Below, piece by piece: positions 1 through 7,911 of a DNA stretch of 40,617 nt. The notes beneath the pieces were generated by a model. That model made no database searches. It was not told the DNA's origin and saw nothing but the letters and a program-made list of their open reading frames with translations. The stretch's first letter is position 1. Each line of letters starts with the position of its first letter. The position numbers were made by a program, and so were the translations under genes. Origin of the DNA: Firm-04 sp964479595 (lineage in GTDB: Bacteria > Bacillota > Clostridia > Oscillospirales > Ruminococcaceae); assembly GCA_964479595.1 (NCBI GenBank), contig CAYZMU010000010.1, forward strand, positions 1 through 40,617, in the 5' to 3' direction.

Positions 1-7
1 GAGACGG

Positions 8-2005
8 TCAGCCAATTTTTTCTTCGGAGACGGGCGGGGCGTTTTTGTATTCGTCCGCGATTTTTAATTCCCCGTCCGCGACCATTCTGCGGAATTCCTC
101 CAGCGGCGCGGGCTTGCTGAACAGATAGCCCTGCGAGCGGTCACAGCCGATGGACTGCAGGAAGTCGTACTGCTCCTGCGTCTCCACGCCCTCTGTCAGC
201 GAAACCATGCTCAGCTGGCGCGCGAGCTGCACAATGTTCTTGAGAATCGGCATGGTCTTTTCGTTGCTGCCGAACCCGGAGAGAAATTTCATGTCGATCT
301 TCATGACGTCGAACTGATAATCTTTCAGGGAATTGAGGGAAGAATACCCGCTGCCGAAATCGTCGAGCCAGACTTTGTAGCCCGCTTCCTGCAGCGCCGT
401 GATGGCCTCGGAGAGATAGCTTTGCTGGTCGCTCAGCGCCGTTTCCGTAATCTCGACATCGATGAACTCCTTGGGCACGTCAAAGCGTTTCGCCAGCGCC
501 GTTAAATAGCCGACCATATCGCAGAGCTCGAAATCGATGCGCGAAAAGTTGATGGAAACCGGCGGGAACGGCTGGTAATTGTCCACGGAATCGCGGTAGT
601 CGCGGCAGACCTGCTCGATGACGTAGCGGTCGAGCTTGTAGATCTGGCGGTGCTCCTCGAGCGTGTCGATGAACGCCCCGGGCGGCAGCAGCCCGTATTC
701 CGGGTCCTGCCAGCGCGCGAGCGCCTCCAGCCCGCAGACACAGCCCGTCTTCATGGAAACCACCGGCTGATAATAGACTTTGATATAGTGGTTTTCAATC
801 GCGATATCGATGTTGTTGATGACGTGCTGCTTTAGTTTGAACTGGTCCTCGAGCGTTTTATCGTAATAGCGGAAATGGCAGTCGTAATGCTTTTTGATGC
901 TGTTGCAGGCGAAACGCGCGCGATCACACGCTAAAATCGGGTCCTTTTCGTCCCCGCTGGGGCGGTAGGCGCCGCATTTGAGCTCCAGATGCACCTCGCG
1001 CTGGCACGCGGCAATCTCCCGCGTCAGCTCCTCGATGTTCTCCATGACCCCTTCCACATTCGTCAGAACCACGAAATGGTCGTCGGAGAACCGCGAAACC
1101 AGCGAGCCGTGGAAAATCCGTACCATGGTGTGCGCGACCTGCCGGAGCAGTTCGTTGCCGGCGGCGAAACCGTACTTTTCGTTAAATGACTTGAAGTTCT
1201 CGATGTCCATGAACAGGAAAACCACATTCTCCTTGTTCGTCGTCACGTAATTCAGGATTTTCTCCGCCTCGACCCGGAAGTGCGTCATGTTGTGCACCTC
1301 GGTCAGATCGTCCTTCTGGGAGATTTCGCTCAGGTGCAGGTTCATTTTCTCCAGACTCTCGTCCTTGATGGCGTGCGTCACGCCCTTGTGGTACTTAAAG
1401 AAGCTGAGCATCAGCGTGGACGCCCACGAGGCGATGAGGTTGAGCGTGGTTTCCGTCGTCGGGCCCACAATCCCCGAAAGCCCCCACGGCAGCGAACTGA
1501 TTCGGATATAAAAGAGAACATACGCCGCCGTCAGCATACCGAAACTCACGATGGGCCGCCATATCAGCAGGCAGCTTACGTTCATGCACATAATCACGAA
1601 CGTCAGCAGCTGCTCGCCACGCTCGTACGCGGAGCACGAGATGATAATCCCGAACGTGATACAGACCGCCGCGTAGACGCATTGAATAACCTTTCCGACG
1701 ATTTTGTTTTTGAGCTTGCCCTTGACATAGAGAATCGACGAGACGAGCATCAGCCCGCTTACGGTGAGAATCAGCGTGTCGCCCAGAAGCTGAGAGGTGG
1801 AATAGAACGTTTCCGCCCCGTGTCCGCCGCGCGGCCCGAAGCTGCGCTGCAGGATAATCACCAGCTCCTGCAGAATCATCATCGCGGAGATAAAGAACCC
1901 CGCGCGCATATTCGCGTCGTAAATATAGTTGTAAACATAGCTGCTCTGCCAGTCCAGACCCAGCCCATGCAGTATTTTCCCCCAAAATCCGTCCGGCTTT
2001 GCCAC
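8..2005 (-). CDS. Membrane GGDEF (degenerate)-EAL protein, probable c-di-GMP phosphodiesterase
   Basis: Probable membrane-bound enzyme that hydrolyses the second messenger c-di-GMP. The GTG start at 2005 gives 665 residues; it has a GGAGG-type ribosome site 8 nt upstream, and the longer reading frame would begin inside the promoter. Residues about 30-215 hold several hydrophobic segments. A GGDEF-like domain follows (about 235-395) in which the signature reads RFSDDHF, so cyclase activity is unlikely. The C-terminal EAL domain (about 405-645) keeps the expected residues: EALARW, the Asn of SINFSR, EITET, DDFGSGYSS, the Lys of MKID, EGVE and QGYLFSKP. Monocistronic with its own promoter at 2053-2081. 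The degenerate GGDEF may bind GTP and regulate the EAL domain, as known in some members; that is inference. The ligand of the membrane domain is unknown. Confidence 0.9.
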   Translation of the reverse strand: MAKPDGFWGKILHGLGLDWQSSYVYNYIYDANMRAGFFISAMMILQELVIILQRSFGPRGGHGAETFYSTSQLLGDTLILTVSGLMLVSSILYVKGKLKNKIVGKVIQCVYAAVCITFGIIISCSAYERGEQLLTFVIMCMNVSCLLIWRPIVSFGMLTAAYVLFYIRISSLPWGLSGIVGPTTETTLNLIASWASTLMLSFFKYHKGVTHAIKDESLEKMNLHLSEISQKDDLTEVHNMTHFRVEAEKILNYVTTNKENVVFLFMDIENFKSFNEKYGFAAGNELLRQVAHTMVRIFHGSLVSRFSDDHFVVLTNVEGVMENIEELTREIAACQREVHLELKCGAYRPSGDEKDPILACDRARFACNSIKKHYDCHFRYYDKTLEDQFKLKQHVINNIDIAIENHYIKVYYQPVVSMKTGCVCGLEALARWQDPEYGLLPPGAFIDTLEEHRQIYKLDRYVIEQVCRDYRDSVDNYQPFPPVSINFSRIDFELCDMVGYLTALAKRFDVPKEFIDVEITETALSDQQSYLSEAITALQEAGYKVWLDDFGSGYSSLNSLKDYQFDVMKIDMKFLSGFGSNEKTMPILKNIVQLARQLSMVSLTEGVETQEQYDFLQSIGCDRSQGYLFSKPAPLEEFRRMVADGELKIADEYKNAPPVSEEKIG

Positions 2006-2052
2006 GGCAACATCCCCCCTCCGCCGCAAAAAACGGATTCTGATACAAATAC

Positions 2053-2081
2053 AGTATAACAGTTTGGACACATTTTGTCAA
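2053..2081 (-). promoter_or_regulatory. Sigma-A promoter of the EAL protein gene
   Basis: On the minus strand, TTGACA (2076-2081) is followed after 17 nt by TATACT (2053-2058), about 50 nt upstream of the GTG start. It also overlaps the first possible ATG of the frame, which rules that start out. Confidence 0.85.
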
Positions 2082-2220
2082 CAGTTTCTTGAAAGTTCCG
2101 TCACTTTGCACAAGAATACCCCGCGCTTTTTGTAGGATATTCCAAAGGAAGGATTCCGCGCGCGGGATTTTGGAATCCAGATTTATCACATCTCTTTCAC
2201 CGCTCTGTCACAAACAGGGT

Positions 2221-2378
2221 GTATAATCAAGGCGAAAGGCATGACGGCTTTTCATTTTGCCTCAAGAAGTCAGCTTCCGCTCCGTGAAGATCACCTCCTT
2301 TCATTAGCGTTCCCATTTCATTTCCACGGAGCCTTGGATAGGCGGCGCCGCTTTCCTCTGCGGCACCGCCGCTTTTTT
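2221..2378 (+). ncRNA. Candidate small RNA with a 16S-3'-end-like (anti-Shine-Dalgarno) loop
   Basis: An intergenic stretch with no ORF. A good -10 (TATAAT, 2222-2227) lacks a clear -35. Three hairpins follow: 2231-2237 with 2255-2261 (GGCGAAA/TTTTGCC); a perfect 8-bp stem 2279-2286 with 2325-2332 (GCTCCGTG/CACGGAGC); and an intrinsic terminator at 2341-2378. The 38-nt loop of the second stem carries GATCACCTCCTTTC (2289-2302), which is the sequence of the 16S rRNA 3' tail and complementary to Shine-Dalgarno sites such as the one before rpsF in this window. The terminator has a T-tract only on the plus strand, which fixes the direction. I do not recognise a named RNA family. A role in binding ribosome sites is inference. 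Confidence 0.55.
2341..2378 (+). terminator. Intrinsic terminator of the candidate small RNA
   Basis: An 11-bp GC-rich stem (one C-A mismatch) with an 8-nt loop TTTCCTCT, followed by GCTTTTTTG. It ends just upstream of the next promoter. Confidence 0.8.
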
Positions 2379-2389
2379 GCGCCTTTGGC

Positions 2390-2419
2390 TTGACAAACGC
2401 GGGCGCGAACGGTTATAAT
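2390..2419 (+). promoter_or_regulatory. Sigma-A promoter of the WYL regulator gene
   Basis: Consensus TTGACA (2390-2395) and TATAAT (2414-2419), 18-nt spacer, about 34 nt before the ATG. Confidence 0.85.
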
Positions 2420-2452
2420 GAAAGGGGAACTTCTTTTGAAAGGAGAGCCAAC

Positions 2453-3496
2453 ATGAAGGAATCAGCCGTATTCAAGCTGCTGCAGATTCTGCAGGAGGAG
2501 ACCGACCCTGAGCACCCGATGTCGCAGGCTCAGCTGCGCGCGCGCATGGAGGAGCGTTTCCAAATCCCGCTCAACCGCCGCACGCTGCGCTCCTACTTAA
2601 ACATGATGCTCGAGGCGGGCTATCCCATCGAACACACGGATTTTTCCAGAACGTCCGCAAGCGGCGAAACGGAGACGCTCTGCAGGGACTGGTATTATGT
2701 GCCCGACCTCGAAACCGCCGAGGCGCGGATGCTGCTCGATTTGCTCGACAATATGCAGGGGCTGCCGGCACACCAGCGCGAGGACCTGCGGGAAAAGATT
2801 CTCTCGCACACCTCGCAGTTTACGAAAATAACCCGCCACAATCCCGTCAACCTCACCGCGCCGGTCCAGAAGCAGCTGCTCTACACCGTCGATACGCTCT
2901 GCGAGGCGATTGACACCGACCGCAAGGTCAGTTTCGCCTACAGTTCCTACGTCTACGACCCTCAGAAGGGCCTGTACACCGCCCCGCGCCTCAAAAAGGA
3001 CACCGGCAGGGCGCGGCGCTATGTCGTCAGCCCTTACGAAATCGCCATCACGCACGGCAAGTACTACCTCATCTGCTGCACGGACCCGTACACCAATGTC
3101 TCGCACTACCGCATTGACCGGATGCGCGATATCAATATCCTCAAGAAGCCCGGAAAGCCTATCAAAGAAGTGGAAGGGCTCGAAAACGGCGAGCTTTCGC
3201 TGCCGACCCATGTCGCGGAGCATCTCTTCATGTTCACCGGCGCGCCCGTGGAATGCGAGTTTTTAATCCTCAGGAAGAATCTCAACGACGTGGTGGACTG
3301 GTTCGGGACTTCCGTGGAAGTCAACGAATGCGGCGACCCCGACCGCTATCTTGTCAGGCTGAGCGTCAATGAAACCGCCATGCAATATTGGGCGCTGCAG
3401 TACGGCGAGGCTGTCACGGTGTTAAAGCCCGACACCCTGCGCGAGAGCATCCGCGAAACCCTTGAGGATATGCGCGCGCGCTACGAGGACAGCTGA
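2453..3496 (+). CDS. WYL-domain transcriptional regulator (YafY-like)
   Basis: Probable cytoplasmic DNA-binding regulator of 347 residues. The ATG at 2453 has an AGGAG site 7-8 nt upstream; a longer frame would begin within the promoter. The N-terminus (about 1-70) reads like a winged helix-turn-helix (QAQLRARMEERF, RRTLRSYLNMM). The middle carries the WYL domain (RRYVVSPYEIAITHGKYYLI and SHYRIDRM), and the C-terminal part (about 270-345) resembles the WCX extension, with YWALQYG. WYL domains are known to bind nucleic acid or nucleotide ligands and control the attached HTH; the ligand here is unknown. It stands alone, so its targets are not evident; the gene after it is convergent. Confidence 0.88.
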   Translation: MKESAVFKLLQILQEETDPEHPMSQAQLRARMEERFQIPLNRRTLRSYLNMMLEAGYPIEHTDFSRTSASGETETLCRDWYYVPDLETAEARMLLDLLDNMQGLPAHQREDLREKILSHTSQFTKITRHNPVNLTAPVQKQLLYTVDTLCEAIDTDRKVSFAYSSYVYDPQKGLYTAPRLKKDTGRARRYVVSPYEIAITHGKYYLICCTDPYTNVSHYRIDRMRDINILKKPGKPIKEVEGLENGELSLPTHVAEHLFMFTGAPVECEFLILRKNLNDVVDWFGTSVEVNECGDPDRYLVRLSVNETAMQYWALQYGEAVTVLKPDTLRESIRETLEDMRARYEDS

Positions 3497-3538
3497 CGGC
3501 GCGGCAGCCGGTTGCCTGAGGACGCGCGTTATGAGTGA

Positions 3539-3570
3539 CAAAAGCAGCCCGACACAGAAAATGCCGGGCT
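3539..3570 (-). terminator. Terminator of the EF-G-like gene
   Basis: On the minus strand, AGCCCGGCA and TGTCGGGCT form a 9-bp stem (one G-T pair) around TTTTCTG, followed by GCTTTTG, directly after the stop codon. It may weakly serve the convergent WYL gene too. Confidence 0.75.
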
Positions 3571-3576
3571 GTTCGC

Positions 3577-5661
3577 TTATTCTTCCTCGTCCGCGCCTTT
3601 GACGCTCGCGATAACCGTGTCGAGCAGGTTCGCGGGCAGCGGGTCATAGCGCAGGAAATCCAGCGTGAACTCCCCCATGCCCTTCGCGACCTGTCTTAAA
3701 TACATCGTAAAATCGTGCATTTCGCGCATCGGCACTTCCGCCTGAATCTCGGTGATGCCCTCGCCTTGGGGCTCCATGCCGAGCACTCTGCCGCGGCGCT
3801 TGTTTAAGTCTCCCATGACATCGCCGGTGTTGGCGTCGGGAATCCGCACTTTCAGCATGCCGATGGGCTCGAGCATGATGGGGTCCGCCTGCTTCATGCC
3901 CTCCTTAAACGCCAGCGACGCCGCCGTCTTGAACGCCTGCTCGGAGGAATCCACGGGGTGATAGGAACCGTCCACGAGCGTCGCCTTGAGCCCCACGACC
4001 GGACAGCCCGCCAGAATGCCCTTGCGCACGCTCTCCTGCAGGCCCTTTTCGACCGCGGGGAAGAAGTTCTTCGGGACCGCGCCGCCGAAAACGCTCTCGG
4101 CGAAGACCAGCGTGTCGCTGTCGCACGGCTCAAACTCAATCCAGACGTCGCCGAACTGCCCGTGGCCGCCGGACTGTTTCTTGTGCCGCCCCTGAACCTT
4201 GACTTTCTTGCGGATGGTTTCGCGGTACGCCACGCGCGGCTCCTCAAGCAGCACATCCGCGCCGAATTTGCCCTTGAGCTTGGCGCAGACGACGTCCAAG
4301 TGCTGGTCGCCCAGCCCGCTCAGGATTTGTTCCTTCGTTGTGGTGTCGAGCGTGTATTCCAGCGATTTGTCCTCTTCGAGCAGGCGCTGCAGGCCCGCGG
4401 AAATCTTCGCCTCGTCGCCCTGCGCCTTCGCCTTGACCGCCATGCGGTAGGTCGGGCGCGGGTATTCCAGACGCTCGTAGGACAGCACGCGTTCGGGCGC
4501 GCAGAGCGTGTCGCCGGTGCTGGCGTTTAGTTTCGTCGCGACCACGATATCGCCCGCGTTCGCGGCGGTGACTTCTATCTGTTTCTTGCCGAGCATGGTG
4601 TAGAGCTTGCCGACCCGCTCCGCCGAACCGGTCGCGGCGTTCTGTAAGTCCTTGTCCGCCGTGAGCGTCCCCGTAATCACCTTGAGAAAGCTCATCTTCC
4701 CGACAAACGGGTCCGCGACCGTGCGGAACACAAACGCCGAGAGCGGCTCATTCGGGTCCACCCGGACGCTTACTTCCTTCCCCGCCTTGTCGGTCGCCTT
4801 GAGCGGTTCCGCCGTGGTCGGGTCGGGCATATATCTTAGGAACTCCAGCAGCAAATCCACGCCCGCGGGCTGGGTGCTGGAAACGGTGAACACCGGCATG
4901 GCGCGCCCCGTGCGCATCGCCTCGTGAATGCCGTGGCTTATCTCCTCCTGGGTAAACGCCTCGCCCTCGAAGAACTTCTCCATGAGCGCGTCGTCGGTCT
5001 CCGCGACCGCCTCGCTGAGCGATTCGAGCAGAGACGCCGCCGTGACGCCGTGCTTTTCGTCCAAGGTGAGGTCCTCAATATCCTTCGCCTGAGCGCCCTT
5101 TTTGTCGTAGGTGTAGGATTTCATGCGCCCCAGATGCACGAGCGAACGCATCGCCCCGCCAGCCATTTCCGGGCAGACCACCGGGCAGACGCCCGTGCCG
5201 AAACGCGCGCGCATATCGTCCAAGACGCTGTAGAAATCGGCGTTGGGGTCGTCAATTTTCGTCACGACGAACAGCACGTGCTTCTTGAGCTTCTTCGCGG
5301 CGGCGAACGCCTTTAAAGTCCCGACGTGCACGCCGGATTTCGCGGACACGCAGATAATCACGGTGTCGCCCGCGAACAGCCCCTCATTGGCGGCCGCGGC
5401 GAAATCCAGCAGCCCCGGCGCGTCGAGCAGGTTGATTTTGTAGCCCTCGTAGTCAAAGCTCGCGAGGGAAAGGTTGATGGAATATTTGCGCCTGATTTCC
5501 TCCGGGTCGTAGTCGCAGACGGTGTTGCCGTCGCTTGCCTTGCCGATGCGGTCCGACGCGCCCGCGCCGTAGAGCAGCGCCTCCGCGAGCGCCGTTTTGC
5601 CGCAGCCGCTGTGCCCGGCCAGTACAATGTTTTTGATTTTTGCTGTTTCCGCAGGTTTCAT
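3577..5661 (-). CDS. Elongation factor G-like translational GTPase (FusA2/EF-G2 type)
   Basis: A 694-residue paralogue of EF-G with all domains: P-loop GHSGCGKT (about 17-24), switch II DAPGLLDF, G4-like TKID, a domain II around 300-385, and EF-G domain IV/V motifs (HKKQSGGHGQFGDVW, EPIGMLKVRIPD, GDVMGDLNKRRGRV). Canonical EF-G has DTPGH with a catalytic His; here that His is Leu, and the GIT of switch I reads YSIN. Such substitutions are known in the EF-G-like/EF-G2 subfamily, of which the Mycobacterium protein binds GTP with little hydrolysis, so this is probably not the main translocase. The ATG is preceded by AAAGGAG. Monocistronic, with promoter 5715-5743 and its own terminator. Physiological role unknown. 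Confidence 0.9.
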   Translation of the reverse strand: MKPAETAKIKNIVLAGHSGCGKTALAEALLYGAGASDRIGKASDGNTVCDYDPEEIRRKYSINLSLASFDYEGYKINLLDAPGLLDFAAAANEGLFAGDTVIICVSAKSGVHVGTLKAFAAAKKLKKHVLFVVTKIDDPNADFYSVLDDMRARFGTGVCPVVCPEMAGGAMRSLVHLGRMKSYTYDKKGAQAKDIEDLTLDEKHGVTAASLLESLSEAVAETDDALMEKFFEGEAFTQEEISHGIHEAMRTGRAMPVFTVSSTQPAGVDLLLEFLRYMPDPTTAEPLKATDKAGKEVSVRVDPNEPLSAFVFRTVADPFVGKMSFLKVITGTLTADKDLQNAATGSAERVGKLYTMLGKKQIEVTAANAGDIVVATKLNASTGDTLCAPERVLSYERLEYPRPTYRMAVKAKAQGDEAKISAGLQRLLEEDKSLEYTLDTTTKEQILSGLGDQHLDVVCAKLKGKFGADVLLEEPRVAYRETIRKKVKVQGRHKKQSGGHGQFGDVWIEFEPCDSDTLVFAESVFGGAVPKNFFPAVEKGLQESVRKGILAGCPVVGLKATLVDGSYHPVDSSEQAFKTAASLAFKEGMKQADPIMLEPIGMLKVRIPDANTGDVMGDLNKRRGRVLGMEPQGEGITEIQAEVPMREMHDFTMYLRQVAKGMGEFTLDFLRYDPLPANLLDTVIASVKGADEEE

Positions 5662-5714
5662 GCTCCAGACTCTCCTTTATATGATAACCGCCTTCGCGGG
5701 GCAATACCACTCTT

Positions 5715-5743
5715 ATTATACCATGATAAAAAACCGCTTGCAA
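5715..5743 (-). promoter_or_regulatory. Promoter of the EF-G-like gene
   Basis: Minus strand TTGCAA (5738-5743), 17-nt spacer, TATAAT (5715-5720). Confidence 0.8.
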
Positions 5744-5819
5744 GCCGCGCGAAAATTTTCTGCGTTTTTCCCGAATTTCCACACCTCTTTTTGTGCAACT
5801 TGCACGATTGCTCGGAAAA

Positions 5820-5861
5820 TTGCCCAAAGGTTTGCTGAGAATCGCGGCTGAATTTGGGCAA
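5820..5861. repeat. Inverted repeat in the divergent intergenic region
   Basis: Perfect 9-bp arms TTGCCCAAA (5820-5828) and TTTGGGCAA (5853-5861), 24 nt apart, between the two divergent promoters. No T-tract follows, so it is not a terminator. A smaller palindrome, GTGCA-N3-TGCAC, lies nearby at about 5793-5805. Either could be a protein site; no regulator is recognised. Confidence 0.5.
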
Positions 5862-5896
5862 AACGGAAAAGAATTGTGAAAAAACGGTGAAGCGGC

Positions 5897-5924
5897 TTGC
5901 AATCGCGCGATTTTGTGGTATACT
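5897..5924 (+). promoter_or_regulatory. Promoter of htpG
   Basis: TTGCAA (5897-5902), 16-nt spacer, TATACT (5919-5924), directly upstream of a CIRCE operator. Confidence 0.8.
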
Positions 5925-5928
5925 AAAA

Positions 5929-5955
5929 CTGGCACTCAGAGCGTGAGAGTGCTAA
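5929..5955 (+). promoter_or_regulatory. CIRCE operator (HrcA site)
   Basis: CTGGCACTC, 9 nt, GAGTGCTAA. The known CIRCE consensus is TTAGCACTC-N9-GAGTGCTAA; the right arm is exact and the left arm matches at 7 of 9. It covers the expected transcription start of htpG, so HrcA repression that is relieved on heat shock is expected. Confidence 0.9.
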
Positions 5956-5991
5956 TTTCGGGATAAAAAGAAAGAACGAAAGGTGATTGCA

Positions 5992-7884
5992 ATGGAACAG
6001 AAAGCGTTTCAGGCGGAATCCAAGCGAATGCTGGACCTGATGATTCACTCGATTTACACGCACAAGGAGATTTTTTTGAGAGAGCTTATCTCCAACGCCT
6101 CCGACGCGATTGACAAGCTGTATTTCCGCTCGCTCACGGACGAGGGCGTGGGGCTCAAAAAAGACGATTTCCGGATTGAGCTGCGCGCGGACAAGGACGC
6201 GAGAACGCTGACGATTACGGACAACGGCATCGGCATGACCAAAGAGGAGCTGGAAGAGAACCTCGGCGTGATTGCGCATTCGGGCTCGCTGGCGTTCAAG
6301 GCGGAGAACGAGACAGGCGGGAACACCGACATTATCGGGCAGTTCGGCGTGGGGTTCTATTCCGCGTTCATGGTCTCCAAGCGCGTGACGGTGCGCACGA
6401 AGGCGTACGGCTCGGACACCGCGTATGTCTGGCAGTCCGAGGGCGTGGAGGGCTACACGATTGACACCTGCGACAAGGAAACGGTCGGCACGGAGATTAC
6501 GCTGGAACTGCTCGACGACACCGACGACGAAAAGTATTCGGAGTTTCTGGAGGAATACCGTCTGCGCTCCCTCGTCAAGAAATATTCCGACTACATCCGC
6601 TTCCCCATCCGCATGGAAGTCACCCACCAGCACCTCAAGGAGGGGACGGAAGACGAATACGAGGAAGTGCGCGAAATTGAGACGCTCAACAGCATGACCC
6701 CGATCTGGAAGAAGAACCGCAACGAGCTCAAGGACGAGGACTACAACCGGTTCTATCACGACAAATTTTTTGACTATACCGACCCGATTCTGCACATTCA
6801 CTCCCGCAGCGAGGGCACGGTGACGTACAATTCGCTGCTCTACATCCCCGCGAAGGCGCCCTACGACTACTACAGCAAGGAATACGAGAAGGGGCTGGAG
6901 CTCTACGCAAACGGCGTCATGATTATGGAGAAATGCGGCGACCTGCTGCCCGACCACTTCAGCTTCGTGCGCGGTGTGGTCGATTCGGAGGATTTGTCGC
7001 TCAACATCTCCCGCGAGATGCTCCAGCACGACCGCCAGCTCAAGCTCATTGCCAAGTCGCTGGAGAAATCCATCAAGAACGAGCTTGCCAAGCTGCTCAA
7101 GACCGATCGCGAAAAGTACAAGGAATTCTGGAAGGCGTTCGGGATTCAGCTGAAATTCGGCGTCTACAACGGCTTCGGCTCGAACAAGGAGCTGCTGCAG
7201 GATCTGCTTTTGTTCCACAGCTCGTTCTGCGAGGACAAGGAGGATTTCGTCACGCTGGAGGAATATGTCTCCAGAATGCGCGAAGACCAGAAATACATCT
7301 ACTACGCCGCCGGCGAGACCGTCACGCGCTGCGCCTCTCTGCCCGCCGCGGAGCTTGTGCGCGACAAGGGCATGGAAGTGCTCTACCTGACGGAGAATGT
7401 CGACGAATTCGCGCTGCAGATGATGCAGAACTACAGCGACAAGGAGTTTAAGAACGTGTCCTCCGGCGATCTGGGGCTGGAAACTGAGGAGGACAAGACG
7501 GCGCTGGAAGAAAAGACCGCGCAGGCGAAGGATCTGCTCGAGGAGATGAAGAAGGCGCTCGAGGGCAAGGTCAAGGAGGTCAAGCTTTCGGGACGTCTGA
7601 CGAGCCACGCGTGCTGTCTGTCGAGCGGGGAGGGGCTCTCTCTTGAGATGGAGAAAGTCCTGAACACCATGCCCGGCGGGGAGAAGGCGCAGGCGGAGCG
7701 GATTCTGGAATTAAATCCCGACCACCCCGTCTACGCGACGCTGCAGGCGCTCTGCGAGGGCGGCGACAGCGAGAAGCTCTCCAAATACGCCAATCTGCTC
7801 TATGACCAGGCGCTGCTCGTCGAGGGTCTGCCCATTGAGGACCCGGTGGCGTTTTCAAAGCTCGTCTGCGAACTGATGGTTTAA
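5992..7884 (+). CDS. htpG: HtpG, Hsp90-family molecular chaperone
   Basis: Cytosolic ATP-dependent chaperone of 630 residues, the usual length. The ATG at 5992 has AAAGGTGA six nt upstream; a GTG three codons earlier is less likely. The N-terminal GHKL ATPase domain shows ELISNASDAIDK (catalytic Glu/Asn helix), DNGIGMTKEEL and GQFGVGFYSAFMV. The middle domain has the Arg-bearing RGVVDSEDLSLNISREMLQ, and the C-terminal dimerisation domain follows. Controlled by a CIRCE site. In Bacillus subtilis htpG is not under HrcA, so the class I type control here differs from that model. A PAP2 phosphatase and an ABC-F gene follow closely with no terminator until 10397, so read-through is likely. Confidence 0.97.
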   Translation: MEQKAFQAESKRMLDLMIHSIYTHKEIFLRELISNASDAIDKLYFRSLTDEGVGLKKDDFRIELRADKDARTLTITDNGIGMTKEELEENLGVIAHSGSLAFKAENETGGNTDIIGQFGVGFYSAFMVSKRVTVRTKAYGSDTAYVWQSEGVEGYTIDTCDKETVGTEITLELLDDTDDEKYSEFLEEYRLRSLVKKYSDYIRFPIRMEVTHQHLKEGTEDEYEEVREIETLNSMTPIWKKNRNELKDEDYNRFYHDKFFDYTDPILHIHSRSEGTVTYNSLLYIPAKAPYDYYSKEYEKGLELYANGVMIMEKCGDLLPDHFSFVRGVVDSEDLSLNISREMLQHDRQLKLIAKSLEKSIKNELAKLLKTDREKYKEFWKAFGIQLKFGVYNGFGSNKELLQDLLLFHSSFCEDKEDFVTLEEYVSRMREDQKYIYYAAGETVTRCASLPAAELVRDKGMEVLYLTENVDEFALQMMQNYSDKEFKNVSSGDLGLETEEDKTALEEKTAQAKDLLEEMKKALEGKVKEVKLSGRLTSHACCLSSGEGLSLEMEKVLNTMPGGEKAQAERILELNPDHPVYATLQALCEGGDSEKLSKYANLLYDQALLVEGLPIEDPVAFSKLVCELMV

Positions 7885-7911
7885 ACGTTTATGAGAAAGG
7901 ACACGCGGATT

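Noticed and set aside
2205..2252. 15-codon minus-strand ORF starting MKSRHAFRL
   Set aside because: Ribosome site is weak, no promoter or homologue is evident, and it overlaps the candidate small RNA's first hairpin.
2289..2302. Perfect Shine-Dalgarno (AAAGGAGGTGATC) on the minus strand
   Set aside because: No start codon lies at a workable distance, and the promoter-like box and terminator point to the plus strand, where it reads as a 16S-tail sequence.
5923..7608. Long open frame (561 codons) on the minus strand opposite htpG
   Set aside because: It is the antisense of a certain gene in a GC-rich genome; its Leu/Val/His/Arg-heavy composition is typical of a shadow frame and no ribosome site supports it.
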